Shown here one piece after another: positions 51,489 to 61,159 of a stretch of 64,000 nt of DNA (the first letter of the stretch is position 1; each line of letters opens with the position of its first letter). The notes below the pieces were generated by a model that did not search any database, was not told where the DNA came from, and was given only the letters and a program-made list of their open reading frames with translations. The stretch is taken from assembly GCF_003952665.1 (NCBI RefSeq), contig NZ_CP017946.1:3658001-3722000 (forward strand), written 5' to 3'. Made by a program: the position numbers and the translations under genes. Source of the DNA: Bosea sp. Tri-49. Its GTDB lineage: Bacteria > Pseudomonadota > Alphaproteobacteria > Rhizobiales > Beijerinckiaceae.

Positions 51489-52411
51489 GCCGAAAGCCGC
51501 GCAAAGAGCGCGTCCCATGCGCGGGCGAGATAACGCGCCGTGTAGAGCGAGCCGAAGGTGCAGTTGCCGGCGACGGTCTCGACCCGACCGGCCCGGACTG
51601 CCGGCAGCCGCTGCCAGAGCGCCTCGCGCGTCAGCGCCTGCGGCCCGCCATCGCCGAAATCGATCAGCAGGATCGCGTCGACGGCACCGAGCACGTCGCC
51701 GAAGGAATCGAGCACGACCTCGCCATTGGAGCCGAGCCGGTCGGCAGCGACCTCGCGACCACCGAGCTCGGCCAGCACCTGCGCCGGCATGACGAGCCCG
51801 TAGCGGGTGCCGGCGCTGCGGACCAGCAGCCGGCGCTTGATCGCATCGTAATGGACCGCGGCGACGAGCGAGCTTTCGATCACCTGTCGGTGGCGCCGCC
51901 GGATCGCGGCGATCGTCTCGGCATGCGTGGCGACGATCCGCGCTGCCTTCTCCTGCCGATCCAACCAGCCACCGAGGCGGATGAGGTTCTCCTGCCAGGT
52001 GATGCGGTGGTTGCTTGGCAGAACCGGGGCGATCGCTGGCAGGCGCACCAGCGGCCACCAGTCGGAGTTCGGCGCGCTGTCCGGACACAGGATCAGGTCC
52101 GGGGCCAGCATCAGGATCTGCTCGAGATCGGGCGGCGCGGCGAGAAAGGGCACGCCCACCGGCACCGGGACCCAGGGCCGGGCCCGGCTATGGCTGTAGC
52201 CGACCAGCGGCAGGTCGAAGGCCAGCGCCTGCTCCAGTCCGATGCGCGAGTCGATCGCGACCACGCGCTGCGGCGCGGCCGGGATATCGACCCGGCCGAG
52301 CGTGGTCTCGACCTGCCGCCTCGCCGCTGCGGCCATGGCGACGGGAGCGCCGAACAGCGCCGCCGCCCCGGCGGCGAAGGTGCGCCGCGAAAGCTTCGCC
52401 CGTCCGCGCAC
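51485..52411 (-). CDS. iron-siderophore periplasmic binding protein
   Basis: A 308-residue class III binding protein with the twin-arginine signal LSRRTFAAGAAALFGAPVAMAAA near the N-terminus. The mature part has RVVAIDSRIGLEQALAFDLPLVGYS and the typical LMLAPDLILCPDSAPNSDWWPLV. The only reasonable start after the receptor's stop is GTG 52411, five bases away, giving a short charged n-region before the twin arginines. It delivers the siderophore to the FecC/FecD pair. Confidence 0.85.
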   Translation of the reverse strand: MRGRAKLSRRTFAAGAAALFGAPVAMAAAARRQVETTLGRVDIPAAPQRVVAIDSRIGLEQALAFDLPLVGYSHSRARPWVPVPVGVPFLAAPPDLEQILMLAPDLILCPDSAPNSDWWPLVRLPAIAPVLPSNHRITWQENLIRLGGWLDRQEKAARIVATHAETIAAIRRRHRQVIESSLVAAVHYDAIKRRLLVRSAGTRYGLVMPAQVLAELGGREVAADRLGSNGEVVLDSFGDVLGAVDAILLIDFGDGGPQALTREALWQRLPAVRAGRVETVAGNCTFGSLYTARYLARAWDALFARLSA

Positions 52412-52416
52412 TCCGC

Positions 52417-54831
52417 TCAGAACTCGAAGGTCGAGGACACCGAGACCATGCGCGCCTCGCTCGGATAGAGCAGGTTGAAGCCCGGATAGGTCGTCCAGTA
52501 GGCCTTGTTGAACAGGTTGCTCACATTGGCCTGCAACGTGATCGGCTTGCCGTCGGCGCGCTCGATCTTGTAGCGCGCGCCGATGTCGAAGGTGGTCCAG
52601 GCCTTGAGTTTCTGCAGGTTGGCGGCGTCGGCATAGTTCGAGCCGGTGTAGATCATCCGCCCGAACAGCGTGAGGTTGCGGACGAAGCCCGGACCCCATT
52701 CGACGCCGAGATTGGCCTGGAGGCGCGGCGTGCCCTGCGCCGTGTTGCCGTCATAGAGCCCGTCCTGCGTGCGCGTCAGCTTGGCATCGAGCAGGGTCAC
52801 GCCGCCGAGCACCCGCACGCCCGGGACGACCTCGCCGGCGACATTGAGCTCGATGCCGCGATAGCGGGTCTCGCCATTATCGTTGAAGGTGTTGGTCACG
52901 GTGTTGGCGATGCCCGAGGCCTGCGTCGTGTGGAAGGCGCTGAGCGTGGTCAGCATCGTGCCCCAGTCGACCTTGACGCCGGCCTCGTACTGCTTGGTGA
53001 CGAAGGGCGGCAGGATCTGGCCGGCATTGACGAAGGTGTTGCCGACGACGGTGCCGACCGTCAGCCCCTCGATATAGCTGGCATAGAGCGAGACGTTCTC
53101 GAGCGGCTTGACGACGAGGCCGAGCATCGACGTCAGGGCGTTGCTCCTGTTGCGCGAGGTCACGGCCTCGGTCACGGCCGCGAAGGTCTTGGCCTCCACA
53201 TATTGCTGGCGCAGCCCGAGCGTCAGCTGGACGCGCTTGTCGAGGATCGAGAGCGTGTCGGAGACCGAGACGCTGCTGAAGGTGCTCTCGTTCTGCTTGT
53301 AGCGGATACGCGACCCGAGCGACGGCATCACCGAGAACCGCGGATTGTAGATGTTGGACTGCGTCACCACGGCCGGTGACTGCGGAGCGCCGGCGCGACC
53401 GGAATAGAGCGTGTTGGCGGAGACCGTGACCTCATGCTCGACCGGGCCAGTGACGAAGCGCCCGCGCAGGCCGGTCTCGCCGGAGTGGCGGTTGATGTCG
53501 ATCAGGTAGGCCGCGCTGGTCGCGGTGAAGTTGCCGTTCGACATCAGCCGCGTGCCGGCCTCGACCGCCTGGTCCCAGTCCATCCGGCTGGCGCCGCCCT
53601 TGGCGTAGACGGTGACATCAGGCGTGATGTCGTATTCGGCCGAGAGCATGCCGTAGGTGTCGGCGAACTTGCTGTAGTTCCACGGCGAGACATAGCTCTT
53701 GTCGGGCTTGATCGGCCGCGGCACGCGCTGGCCGGCGAGCGGCGTCACCGTGTTGTTCATCCGGTCGGTATTCAGGATCTGATGACCGAGATCGAGGGCG
53801 AGTCTCAGCGCCTCGCCGCGATAGTCCAGCGCCAGCGTGCCGTTGATCAGGGTCTGCGATTGCTGGCTGATCGGAGTGCCGCCGTCGCGATAGAGCAGGT
53901 TCGCCCGAACGCCAAATTCCTTGTTTGCCCCGAAGCGGCGGCTGACGTCGAGATGGCCGCCGAACTGGCTGTTGCCGATCCAGGTCGCAGTGAAGCGCGT
54001 CAGCGGCTCGTCGCCGGCACGCTTTGGGATCAGGTTGATGACGCCGCCGACACCGCTCGGCGAGAGCCCGCCGAGGAAGGCGCCCGGCCCCTTGATGATC
54101 TCGACCCGCTCGATGCCGGCGAGCGTGGTCTGCGCGTTCGGGGCGATGCCGAAGAGGCCGCCGAAGCCGACCGCGGCATTGCCGATCTGGACGCCGCGAA
54201 TGACGAAGTAATTGGCGTTGCCGACATTGGTCGACTCGACATTGCGGATGGCGGAGTCGTTCTTGACGACATCGGCGACCGACTGCGCCCGCTGATCCTC
54301 GATCAGCTTGGCCGTGTAGTTCGTGACGGTGAGCGGCGCGTCCATGACGCTCCTGGCGCCGAGCACGCCCAATTGCCCGCCGGTGGCAATCTGGCCGCCG
54401 GGATAGACCGGTGCGAGGCCCGGTACGCCCGTGCCGGTGACGTTGATCGTGTCGAGCGGGATGGCCCCGGCCGGGATTCCCGCAGTACCCGGTTGCGGCC
54501 GGGCCGGGTCGAAGATCTCGACCGTCGTCGCATTGCTGAAGCGATAGGACAGGCCGGTGCCGGTCAGGAGCGCAGCGACCGCCTGCCCGGTCGTCAGCGA
54601 ACCCTGGACCGGGTTGCCACGGCGCGAGGCCGCCGCGGTTTCGGCGAAGACGACGTCGATGCCGGTCACCCGGACGATGTCGTTCATTGCGGCGCGCACC
54701 GGCTTGGCGGGAATGTCGAAGCTGTAGGCCGACTGCGCCTGCGCCGGTCGAGCAGTGCCAACGGCGCTCGCGCCGACCAGCATCGTCGTCGCCAGCAGGA
54801 GCCCCACCCTGCCCAGCCTTGCCTTGCTCAT
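52417..54831 (-). CDS. TonB-dependent receptor with STN signalling domain, FecA type
   Basis: An 804-residue outer-membrane receptor. After the signal peptide ending at AQAQ, an STN domain (FDIPAKPVRAAMNDIVRVTGIDVVFAE, LTTGQAVAALLTGTGLSYRFSNATTVEI) extends to about residue 105. Then come the plug, with YFVIRGVQIGNAAVGFGGLFGIAPNAQTTLAGIERVEIIKGPGAFLGG, and the barrel ending in SSTFEF. The STN domain signals to a FecR-type anti-sigma factor, and such a gene lies directly upstream. ATG 54831 begins the signal peptide. Confidence 0.93.
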   Translation of the reverse strand: MSKARLGRVGLLLATTMLVGASAVGTARPAQAQSAYSFDIPAKPVRAAMNDIVRVTGIDVVFAETAAASRRGNPVQGSLTTGQAVAALLTGTGLSYRFSNATTVEIFDPARPQPGTAGIPAGAIPLDTINVTGTGVPGLAPVYPGGQIATGGQLGVLGARSVMDAPLTVTNYTAKLIEDQRAQSVADVVKNDSAIRNVESTNVGNANYFVIRGVQIGNAAVGFGGLFGIAPNAQTTLAGIERVEIIKGPGAFLGGLSPSGVGGVINLIPKRAGDEPLTRFTATWIGNSQFGGHLDVSRRFGANKEFGVRANLLYRDGGTPISQQSQTLINGTLALDYRGEALRLALDLGHQILNTDRMNNTVTPLAGQRVPRPIKPDKSYVSPWNYSKFADTYGMLSAEYDITPDVTVYAKGGASRMDWDQAVEAGTRLMSNGNFTATSAAYLIDINRHSGETGLRGRFVTGPVEHEVTVSANTLYSGRAGAPQSPAVVTQSNIYNPRFSVMPSLGSRIRYKQNESTFSSVSVSDTLSILDKRVQLTLGLRQQYVEAKTFAAVTEAVTSRNRSNALTSMLGLVVKPLENVSLYASYIEGLTVGTVVGNTFVNAGQILPPFVTKQYEAGVKVDWGTMLTTLSAFHTTQASGIANTVTNTFNDNGETRYRGIELNVAGEVVPGVRVLGGVTLLDAKLTRTQDGLYDGNTAQGTPRLQANLGVEWGPGFVRNLTLFGRMIYTGSNYADAANLQKLKAWTTFDIGARYKIERADGKPITLQANVSNLFNKAYWTTYPGFNLLYPSEARMVSVSSTFEF

Positions 54832-54970
54832 GCCCCAGCCTTCCCGAAACCCAGTGATGCCGGCAGCTCCGCGCACCCGTCGCGCGCTGCCTTCATCTCC
54901 TAGTCGTCCGGGAGCCGGCACCACCCTCACCGTTTCGAGAAAAAATTTGCGAGACCGCAAAATGGCCTGC

Positions 54971-55942
54971 TCAGGGGCTGACGAGCGTCAGTCGGCCAAG
55001 CCCGGTGACCTGGAAGCCGACGGAAGACTGGACTGCCGCCAGCGCCGCATTGCCATCGCGCAGCGCGATATTGCCGCTGACGCGCCGGTCTCCGAGCTCA
55101 CTGCTCGTCACCACGATGCGGCCGCCGCGATAGCGCCCGATCCGCTCCAGCACATCCGCGAGCCGGGCATTGGTGAAGATGTAGCGACCTTGCCGCCAGG
55201 CCGTGGTCTCGGCGAGATCGACCGGATGGGCGCTGCCGAGGCCACCGGTGCCATAGGCAACGCTCTCGCCCGGCTTCAGCACGAGACGGTCAGCGCTGCC
55301 GGGCAGCGCGACCTCGACACTGCCGCTGTCGAGCGTGACGCTGACCTCGCGATCCTCGGCCGCGACCTCGAAACGGGTGCCGAGCACGCGCGCCTCGCCA
55401 TTGCGGGCCGCGACGGTGAACGGTGTCTGTCCGGGAATGACTGTGAAGAAGGCGGTTCCCCGGATGAGCTCGACCCGGCGTTCGGTCGCGCGGAGATCGA
55501 CCGCAATCGCGCTGTCAGCGTCGAGCAGCACCATCGAGCCATCGGCCAGCGTCAGGCTGCGCTGCTCGGCCCGGGCCGTCGCATAGTCCGCTTGCCAATC
55601 CTGGAGGAGATGCGGACGCTCCAGCCAGAGCCAGCCGGTGACGAGGCATAGGAGCAAGCCGAGAATGGCACCGGCCGCGACCTTGCCGCGACTGCGCTGG
55701 CGCCGCAACTCCTCGATCTTCTGCAGGGGGCCGGTCAGCGCAGCTGCGTCGCGCTGTTCGAGGGCATCGGAAAGCGGGCCGAGATCAGTCCACAGCCGTT
55801 GCACATTGGCGTAGTGCTGCTCGTGCGTGGGCGAAGCGCCAAGCCAGCGCGCAAAGTCCTCGCGGTCAGCCGTCGAGGGCTTGCCGTTCATGCGCGTGAA
55901 CCAGGCGATCGCCTGCTTCTCGATCTGCCTCTCGTCCGACAT
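54971..55942 (-). CDS. FecR-type anti-sigma factor/signal transducer
   Basis: A 323-residue single-pass membrane protein. The cytoplasmic DUF4880-type N-terminus (EKQAIAWFTRMNGKPSTADREDFARWLGASPTHEQHYANV) binds the sigma factor. A membrane helix spans about residues 91-108. The periplasmic FecR domain has LADGSMVLLDADSAIAVD, RVELIRGTAFFTV and VLGTRFEVAAEDREVSVTLDSGSVEV. The C-terminal STN-like part contacts the receptor. It lies between the sigma factor and receptor genes. The ATG follows GGAGG-like GTTCCGG only weakly. Confidence 0.92.
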   Translation of the reverse strand: MSDERQIEKQAIAWFTRMNGKPSTADREDFARWLGASPTHEQHYANVQRLWTDLGPLSDALEQRDAAALTGPLQKIEELRRQRSRGKVAAGAILGLLLCLVTGWLWLERPHLLQDWQADYATARAEQRSLTLADGSMVLLDADSAIAVDLRATERRVELIRGTAFFTVIPGQTPFTVAARNGEARVLGTRFEVAAEDREVSVTLDSGSVEVALPGSADRLVLKPGESVAYGTGGLGSAHPVDLAETTAWRQGRYIFTNARLADVLERIGRYRGGRIVVTSSELGDRRVSGNIALRDGNAALAAVQSSVGFQVTGLGRLTLVSP

Positions 55943-55979
55943 GGTCCGGAAGCCGCCTCTATGCTCGCTCGGCCGCTGG

Positions 55980-56498
55980 TTAGCGCAGGCCGTCGCGGCA
56001 AGCCAGCAGGGCCCGCGCGATCTCGCGCTCGACCGTGCTGTAGGACAGCCCGAGCGCCGCCGCGATCTCCTCATAGGAGCAGGCGTGCAGCCGGTTCAGC
56101 AGGAAGATCTGTCGGGTCCGCTCCGGCAGGGCGGTGATCGCATCGTCGAGCCGCGAGAGTTCCTGCCGCGCCACGACCGCCTGGTCCGGCTGCACCACGG
56201 GAGCGGCGTACTGCTCCTGCGTGATGCGTTGCGGCAGGCTGGCCCGCCGACGCTCGGCCCGCAAATGGCTGATCGCGGTGTAATGGGTCGCCCGCGTCAG
56301 ATAGGCCGACGAACAGCCGATCTGCTCGCGCGCCCGAGTCCACAGCGTGATGAAGACGTCCTGCACGACATCGGCGGCATTGGCCGCTCCGACCCGGCGC
56401 GCGGCCAATCGCTCGAGCCGGCGCTGCTCCAACGCATAGAGGCTCTCGATGTCATCGAGGCTCGTGGACATGGCCGAAAAAGGCTCCGCGGATGCCAT
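55980..56498 (-). CDS. ECF sigma factor, FecI type
   Basis: A 172-residue sigma-70 family ECF factor. Region 2 has AADVVQDVFITLWTRAREQIG and YLTRATHYTAISHLRAERRR. Region 4 is LSRLDDAITALPERTRQIFLLNRLHACSYEEIAAALGLSYSTVEREIARAL. It should direct transcription of the receptor operon when the receptor signals through FecR. I place the start at ATG 56498; ATG 56471 is an alternative, and one at 56576 is less likely. An Irr-type box lies upstream. Confidence 0.9.
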   Translation of the reverse strand: MASAEPFSAMSTSLDDIESLYALEQRRLERLAARRVGAANAADVVQDVFITLWTRAREQIGCSSAYLTRATHYTAISHLRAERRRASLPQRITQEQYAAPVVQPDQAVVARQELSRLDDAITALPERTRQIFLLNRLHACSYEEIAAALGLSYSTVEREIARALLACRDGLR

Positions 56499-56547
56499 CA
56501 CATGACGCGTCCATAACAGCGCAGGCCTTCTGCCACAACGGCGATGA

Positions 56548-56564
56548 TTTAGAGATAGTCTAAA
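56548..56564. promoter_or_regulatory. candidate Irr box (iron control element)
   Basis: TTTAGAGATAGTCTAAA has perfect inverted arms TTTAGA/TCTAAA spaced by five bases, the layout of the alphaproteobacterial Irr box. It lies between divergent fecI-type and siderophore-interacting protein genes, so it could control both by iron/haem status. Confidence 0.6.
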
Positions 56565-56621
56565 GAAATCAAACATCTAAGCTGCTTGCCTACGGGTCCG
56601 AGGCATGGAAGAAGCGCTGCC

Positions 56622-57416
56622 ATGAGCAGTGTCAGCCACGTCAGCGAGCCCATGACCGCCAGCCCGTTCCACCAAGCGACATTGGCGCGGCGCGAGATGC
56701 TGACGCCCGGCATGGTCCGGCTGACCTTCTCCGGCGAAGGCCTCGCGAACTTCCGCTCGACCGGCATTCCCGACGAGTACATCCGCCTGTTCTTTCCCGA
56801 TCCGGAGAGCGGTCAGCTCGTCCTGCCGACCATCGACGCCGACGGCCGCTGGACCTTCCCGGAAGAGCGGCACCGCGTCCGCTATTCCACCTATACCGTC
56901 CGCAGCTTCGATGCGGTCAACCGCGAGCTCGACATCGATCTCGTCGTCCATGAGGGCGGGCAGGCCAGCGACTGGGCGATGGCCGCACCGATTGGCGAGC
57001 ACATCGTCATCAACAATCCTCGCGGGCTCTATGTGCCGCCGGCCGACCTGCGCTGGCAGCTCCTGATCGCCGATGCGACCGGCCTGCCGGCGGTCGCCCG
57101 CATCCTCGAACAGACGCCGGCCGGGATCTTCAGCGACATATTCGTCGAGCTCGCCGACGAAGCGCATGTCCAGGCCTTGCCAGATCACCCCGGAGCGCGC
57201 GTGACCTGGCTCACCGGTAGCGGCAACGGCATCACCGAAAGCAAGATTGGCAGCCTACTCGCGAACGCCCCGCGAGCCCAGGATGGTGGCTATCTCTGGG
57301 TCGCCGGCGAGAAGTCTGCGGTCCGGGAGCTGCGTGAGCAGGCCAAGTCCCTGCCTTGCTTCGTCGACGGGCGTCAGAAGCTGGTTGCCTATTGGAGCCA
57401 CTCACCGACCGTGTGA
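56622..57416 (+). CDS. siderophore-interacting protein (FAD-dependent ferric-siderophore reductase)
   Basis: A 264-residue ViuB/YqjH-type protein. FAD-binding RYSTYTVRSFDAVNRELDIDLVVHEGGQASDWAMAAPIGEHIVI and NAD(P)H-like LLIADATGLPAVARILEQ, then C-terminal WVAGEKSAVRELREQAK, show the ferredoxin reductase-like fold. It releases iron from the imported siderophore in the cytoplasm. ATG 56622 is preferred over an upstream in-frame ATG because the family begins there. It is divergent from the sigma factor gene. Confidence 0.9.
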   Translation: MSSVSHVSEPMTASPFHQATLARREMLTPGMVRLTFSGEGLANFRSTGIPDEYIRLFFPDPESGQLVLPTIDADGRWTFPEERHRVRYSTYTVRSFDAVNRELDIDLVVHEGGQASDWAMAAPIGEHIVINNPRGLYVPPADLRWQLLIADATGLPAVARILEQTPAGIFSDIFVELADEAHVQALPDHPGARVTWLTGSGNGITESKIGSLLANAPRAQDGGYLWVAGEKSAVRELREQAKSLPCFVDGRQKLVAYWSHSPTV

Positions 57417-57428
57417 GGCCATTTTGGC

Positions 57429-57665
57429 TGCGGCTCGCGCCGAGCCTCCCACCCTCTCATCGCGGGCCAGCCGCCAGAGCAGGTAGAGTCCGCCCAGAAG
57501 TCAGGTCGTCAGCCCGATCGGCAGATAAGGCCGGACGGGAAGCGCTGGCTGATCAGATCCGCCGCCAGCAGCAGGACCGCGCCCATCGCCGCACCCGAGA
57601 CCAGCGGCACATCCGGCGAGCGGCACAGGCGCCTAGCGAGCCGGGTGCGCTCGACGCGGCCCGCA
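57429..57665 (-). pseudogene. decayed C-terminal fragment of a FecCD-type siderophore permease
   Basis: On the minus strand the translation gives ARRLCRSPDVPLVSGAAMGAVLLLAADLISQRFP, then in a second frame RPYLPIGLTT followed by an in-frame TGA and LLGGLYLLWRLARDE. These are the conserved last helices of FecC/FecD permeases (compare VPVGAVTACLGGLYFVLLLR at 49459). A frameshift and a stop codon, and the absence of any upstream portion, mark it as a pseudogene remnant. The ferric importer it belonged to is gone from this site. Confidence 0.75.
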
Positions 57666-57784
57666 GTCCGCCGCCTTCCGATCCTTAAACCAGACCAATT
57701 CGAATATCCGGTATACGCGCCTGACGTGTGCCCATAATATCGGCAGGAGAACAGAGTCGGCTCGTCGCCGAGCGGGGTGTCAGC

Positions 57785-60613
57785 GTGAAGACAGGTCTAT
57801 CCCGCAGAGGCTTTCTCCAGGCCGGAGCCGCCGGCGTCGCCATCAAGATCTCGCTGCTGCCTTCGGCCACCCAGGCGGAACTGATCGAGACGCCGCCGCG
57901 TCCCGGCGCCGATTGGCTGGCCGCTGGCGGCAAGCCGAAATACCGACTCGACGCCATCGCCAAGGTCACTGGCGGCAAGACCTTCACCCGTGACTATCGC
58001 GCCCGCGATCTCGACGGCTGGCCGAAGGAGCAGGCGCACGCCTTCATGCTGCATGCGACGCGGGTCGACCGCGTCTTCGACGGCGTCGACCTTGCCTTGC
58101 TCGGCGATGATCTCAAGCCGGACCGGCTGGTGCTGCAGGAGGACCTCGTCGCCGACGGCGTCGCGATGCCGGCGCCGTGGCCGGGCTTCTATGGCGACGT
58201 CTTCTTCGTGCCGAAGGGTCAGACGGCGCGGCTGCTCGGCCAGCCCGTCGCGATGCTGATCTATCACGACTTCGCCCGTTACGACGCGGCCAAGCGCAAG
58301 CTGCGCTTCAACGACAAGGTCGTGCGCTACGGAACTGAGGGGCCCTCGACCACGCCCGGCCCCTATGGCGCGGCGCGCTATGTCCGGATCGACGGCGGCA
58401 ATCCCGATGCCGAGGACCGCTATTCGGCGCTGAAGGACACAACGATCCGCGCCGGCTTCAAGGGGACCGAGCCGCAATGGCCCGCCGCCGGCGAGGGCGA
58501 CGCCATGGCGCGCGGCATGGCGGCGGCGGCCGAGATCGAGCGCGAGATCGCCACTGCCGGCGACGATGTCCTGGTGCTGCGGCGCTCCTATTCGACCCAG
58601 TCGGCCGATGCTTCGGCGATGGAGGCCGACAACGGCAATGTCTGGTACGAGCGCGGGAGCGGCGTGCTGCATGCGCTGATCGCGACGCAGTCGCCGCACG
58701 AGGTCGCCGAGATGGCGGCCCATATGTTGTCGAAGTCGAAATTCGCGCTCGGGAGCATCGACCTCAAGATCGGCTACACCGTCGGCTACGGCACCAAGGA
58801 CCACGCGATCTTCCCGTTCTTCTGCGTGCTCGCGGGCCTTTACGCCGAGGGCCGCCCGGTCAGGCTCGCCAATGACCGCTACGAGCAGTTCCAGACCGCG
58901 CTGAAGCGCCATGCCTTCCAGATGGACAAGGTCATGGTCATCGACCGCAAGACCGGCAAGTTCCGGGCGATGACCGGCCGCTACCAAAACGACGGCGGCG
59001 GGCGCGAGAACTTCTCGGTCTCGGTCGGTACGGTCGGCGCGACGGCGGCGCAATCGATCTACTACCTGCCGAAGAGCGACTTCTCCGCCGCGATCATGTC
59101 CTCGCGCGCCGTCGACGCCGGCTCGATGCGCGGCTACGGCACGCTGCAGACCATGGCGGCGACCGAAATGATGGTCGACGAAGCCGCCGAGGCGCTCGGC
59201 TTGGACCCGATGGAGTTCCGCCGGCGCAATGCGCTGAAATCGGGGATGAAGAACTCGCAAGGCGCGATCCCCTCGGGAGCGTTCCGCCATGACGAGATCC
59301 TGGCGAAGGCGGAAAAACACCCGCTCTGGGCGAACCGGCAGAAGCGCAAGGCCGAGTTCGAGGCCGCCAATCCCGGCAAGAAATACGGCGTCGGCTACGG
59401 CCATGTGCACAAGGACTACGGCACCGGCGCCGAGGCTGCGCTCTGCGCGCTCGAATTCGATGCGAGCGGGCGGCTGCAGCTATCGCATGTCGCGCATGAG
59501 ATCGGCACGGGCGCGACGACCTCGCAGGCTGTGATGGCCGCTGCCATCCTCGGCAAGCAGCCCGACGAGACCGTGTTCGGCAAGGTGCGCTGGCCGCAAA
59601 TGCCGCTGGAGACCACCGACGAGCCCTATACGCTCTCGCAGGAGGAAGAAGACAAGCGGATGGCCAATCCGCGCTGGACGCCGAGCTTCACCTCGCCGAT
59701 GAGCGCCTCCAACAGCGTCTACTATCTCGGCCATGCGACGCGCGAGGCCGCTCGCGCCCTAATCGAGCTCACGATCTGGCCGGCGGCACGCTCGCTCTGG
59801 TCGCGCGGCATCGGCGGCGGCCAGATGGCGCCCGAAGCAGTGCGGCGCGAGGATCTGCGCGTCACCAATGGCGGGATCACGGCCGCAGCGATGCAGCCGC
59901 TGCCCTTCGCCGCGGTCGCGGCCGAGGCGCACCGGCTCGGCCTCGTCACCGGTATCACCGTGCACAGTTTCAATCGCTGGCAATGGGCCGAGGCCGAGTT
60001 CGAGCTGCTGGGGACAGGCCGCCGCCGCTTCGCCATCGACGCGCTGGCGGTGAAGTACGGCAACGGCGCGCCGGCCGAGCGTAAGGCGCTGATGACACAG
60101 GGCGGCTGGCACTTCGTCGAGCGCGCCTCGGTCTCCTACCCGCCGGCGCAGCGCAACAATGCCGGCGTCACCTATTACGCGCCGATGGCGACACTCACCG
60201 AGATCGTCGTCGATACCGCCAGCGGCGAGGTCAGCCTGCTCTCGCACCACTCCATCCTCGAATGCGGCAACCAGATCGTGCCGGAGCTGGTCTCCGGCCA
60301 GATCCAGGGCGGGCTCGCCATGGGCATCGGCCACGCGCTGAAGGAGTACCTGCCGCTCTATGAGGACGGGCCGGGCGACGGCACCTGGAACTGGAACCGC
60401 TACGAATTGCCGACCTCCAGGGATGTCGCCGTCTGGAAGCAGACGGCGGAGGTGCTGCCGCCGCTCTCGGACACCGATCCGCCCAAGGGCATGGCCGAGG
60501 TGGTGATGATCGCCGTGGTGCCGGCGATCGTGAACGCCGTTGCCAACGCGATCGGCAAGCGCTTCTACACCCTGCCGCTCACGCCTGAGAGGATCCGAGA
60601 GGCGCTGGCATGA
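57785..60613 (+). CDS. xanthine dehydrogenase-family molybdopterin-binding subunit (exported)
   Basis: A 942-residue molybdenum-hydroxylase large subunit. A twin-arginine signal (LSRRGFLQAGAAGVAIK) opens the protein. QPVAMLIYHDF, the central SMRGYGTLQTMAATEMMVDEAAEALGLDPMEFRRRN, LSHVAHEIGTGATTSQA, NQIVPELVSGQIQGGLAMGIGHALKE, and catalytic Glu in GMAEVVMIAV follow. It hydroxylates an N-heterocycle or aldehyde in the periplasm. I favour the GTG start at 57785; a GTG at 57728 is also possible. It forms a complex with the next two genes. Confidence 0.88.
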   Translation: MKTGLSRRGFLQAGAAGVAIKISLLPSATQAELIETPPRPGADWLAAGGKPKYRLDAIAKVTGGKTFTRDYRARDLDGWPKEQAHAFMLHATRVDRVFDGVDLALLGDDLKPDRLVLQEDLVADGVAMPAPWPGFYGDVFFVPKGQTARLLGQPVAMLIYHDFARYDAAKRKLRFNDKVVRYGTEGPSTTPGPYGAARYVRIDGGNPDAEDRYSALKDTTIRAGFKGTEPQWPAAGEGDAMARGMAAAAEIEREIATAGDDVLVLRRSYSTQSADASAMEADNGNVWYERGSGVLHALIATQSPHEVAEMAAHMLSKSKFALGSIDLKIGYTVGYGTKDHAIFPFFCVLAGLYAEGRPVRLANDRYEQFQTALKRHAFQMDKVMVIDRKTGKFRAMTGRYQNDGGGRENFSVSVGTVGATAAQSIYYLPKSDFSAAIMSSRAVDAGSMRGYGTLQTMAATEMMVDEAAEALGLDPMEFRRRNALKSGMKNSQGAIPSGAFRHDEILAKAEKHPLWANRQKRKAEFEAANPGKKYGVGYGHVHKDYGTGAEAALCALEFDASGRLQLSHVAHEIGTGATTSQAVMAAAILGKQPDETVFGKVRWPQMPLETTDEPYTLSQEEEDKRMANPRWTPSFTSPMSASNSVYYLGHATREAARALIELTIWPAARSLWSRGIGGGQMAPEAVRREDLRVTNGGITAAAMQPLPFAAVAAEAHRLGLVTGITVHSFNRWQWAEAEFELLGTGRRRFAIDALAVKYGNGAPAERKALMTQGGWHFVERASVSYPPAQRNNAGVTYYAPMATLTEIVVDTASGEVSLLSHHSILECGNQIVPELVSGQIQGGLAMGIGHALKEYLPLYEDGPGDGTWNWNRYELPTSRDVAVWKQTAEVLPPLSDTDPPKGMAEVVMIAVVPAIVNAVANAIGKRFYTLPLTPERIREALA

Positions 60614-61155
60614 CGATCGCGACCAAGACGCTTTCCCTGACCATCAACGACAAGGCAGTCGGTCCGATCGACGTGCCCGAGACGATGATGATGCAGGACT
60701 TCCTCTACGAGTACCTCAACCTCACTGGCTCGCGCATGGGCTGCGGCCAGGGCATCTGCCATGCCTGCACCGTGGTGTTGGAGAAGGCCGACGGCTCGCT
60801 CGAGGAGATGCGGACCTGCATCACCGGCGCGCACTGGTTCGCCGGCCGCAAGGTCAGGACGGTCGAGGGGCAGGCCAAGCGCGACGCCAATGGCGCGATC
60901 ACCGAGCTCTCGCCGGTCCAGCAGGCCTTCATCGAGCATTTCTCCTTCCAGTGCGGCTATTGCACACCCGGCTTCGTCACCGGCGCGACGGTGCTGCTCG
61001 ACCAGTTGAAGCGTAATCCGGTCAGGCGTGAGGCGCTGGAACAGGTGATCAGCGAGGCGCTCGACCGCCATATCTGCCGCTGCACCGGCTATGTCCGCTA
61101 TTTCGAAGCGGTGCGCGATCTCGCCCTCAGAACTCCCGGCTTGGTGAAGGCGTAA
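60610..61155 (+). CDS. (2Fe-2S)-binding subunit of the molybdenum hydroxylase
   Basis: A 181-residue protein with a plant-ferredoxin-like cluster (RMGCGQGICHACTVVL and a later MRTC) and a second helical 2Fe-2S cluster (FQCGYCTPGFV and ICRCTGYVRYF). It transfers electrons from the molybdenum centre. No signal peptide is seen, so it would be exported with the Tat-bearing large subunit. Its ATG overlaps the large-subunit stop. Confidence 0.93.
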   Translation: MTIATKTLSLTINDKAVGPIDVPETMMMQDFLYEYLNLTGSRMGCGQGICHACTVVLEKADGSLEEMRTCITGAHWFAGRKVRTVEGQAKRDANGAITELSPVQQAFIEHFSFQCGYCTPGFVTGATVLLDQLKRNPVRREALEQVISEALDRHICRCTGYVRYFEAVRDLALRTPGLVKA

Positions 61156-61159
61156 GCTG

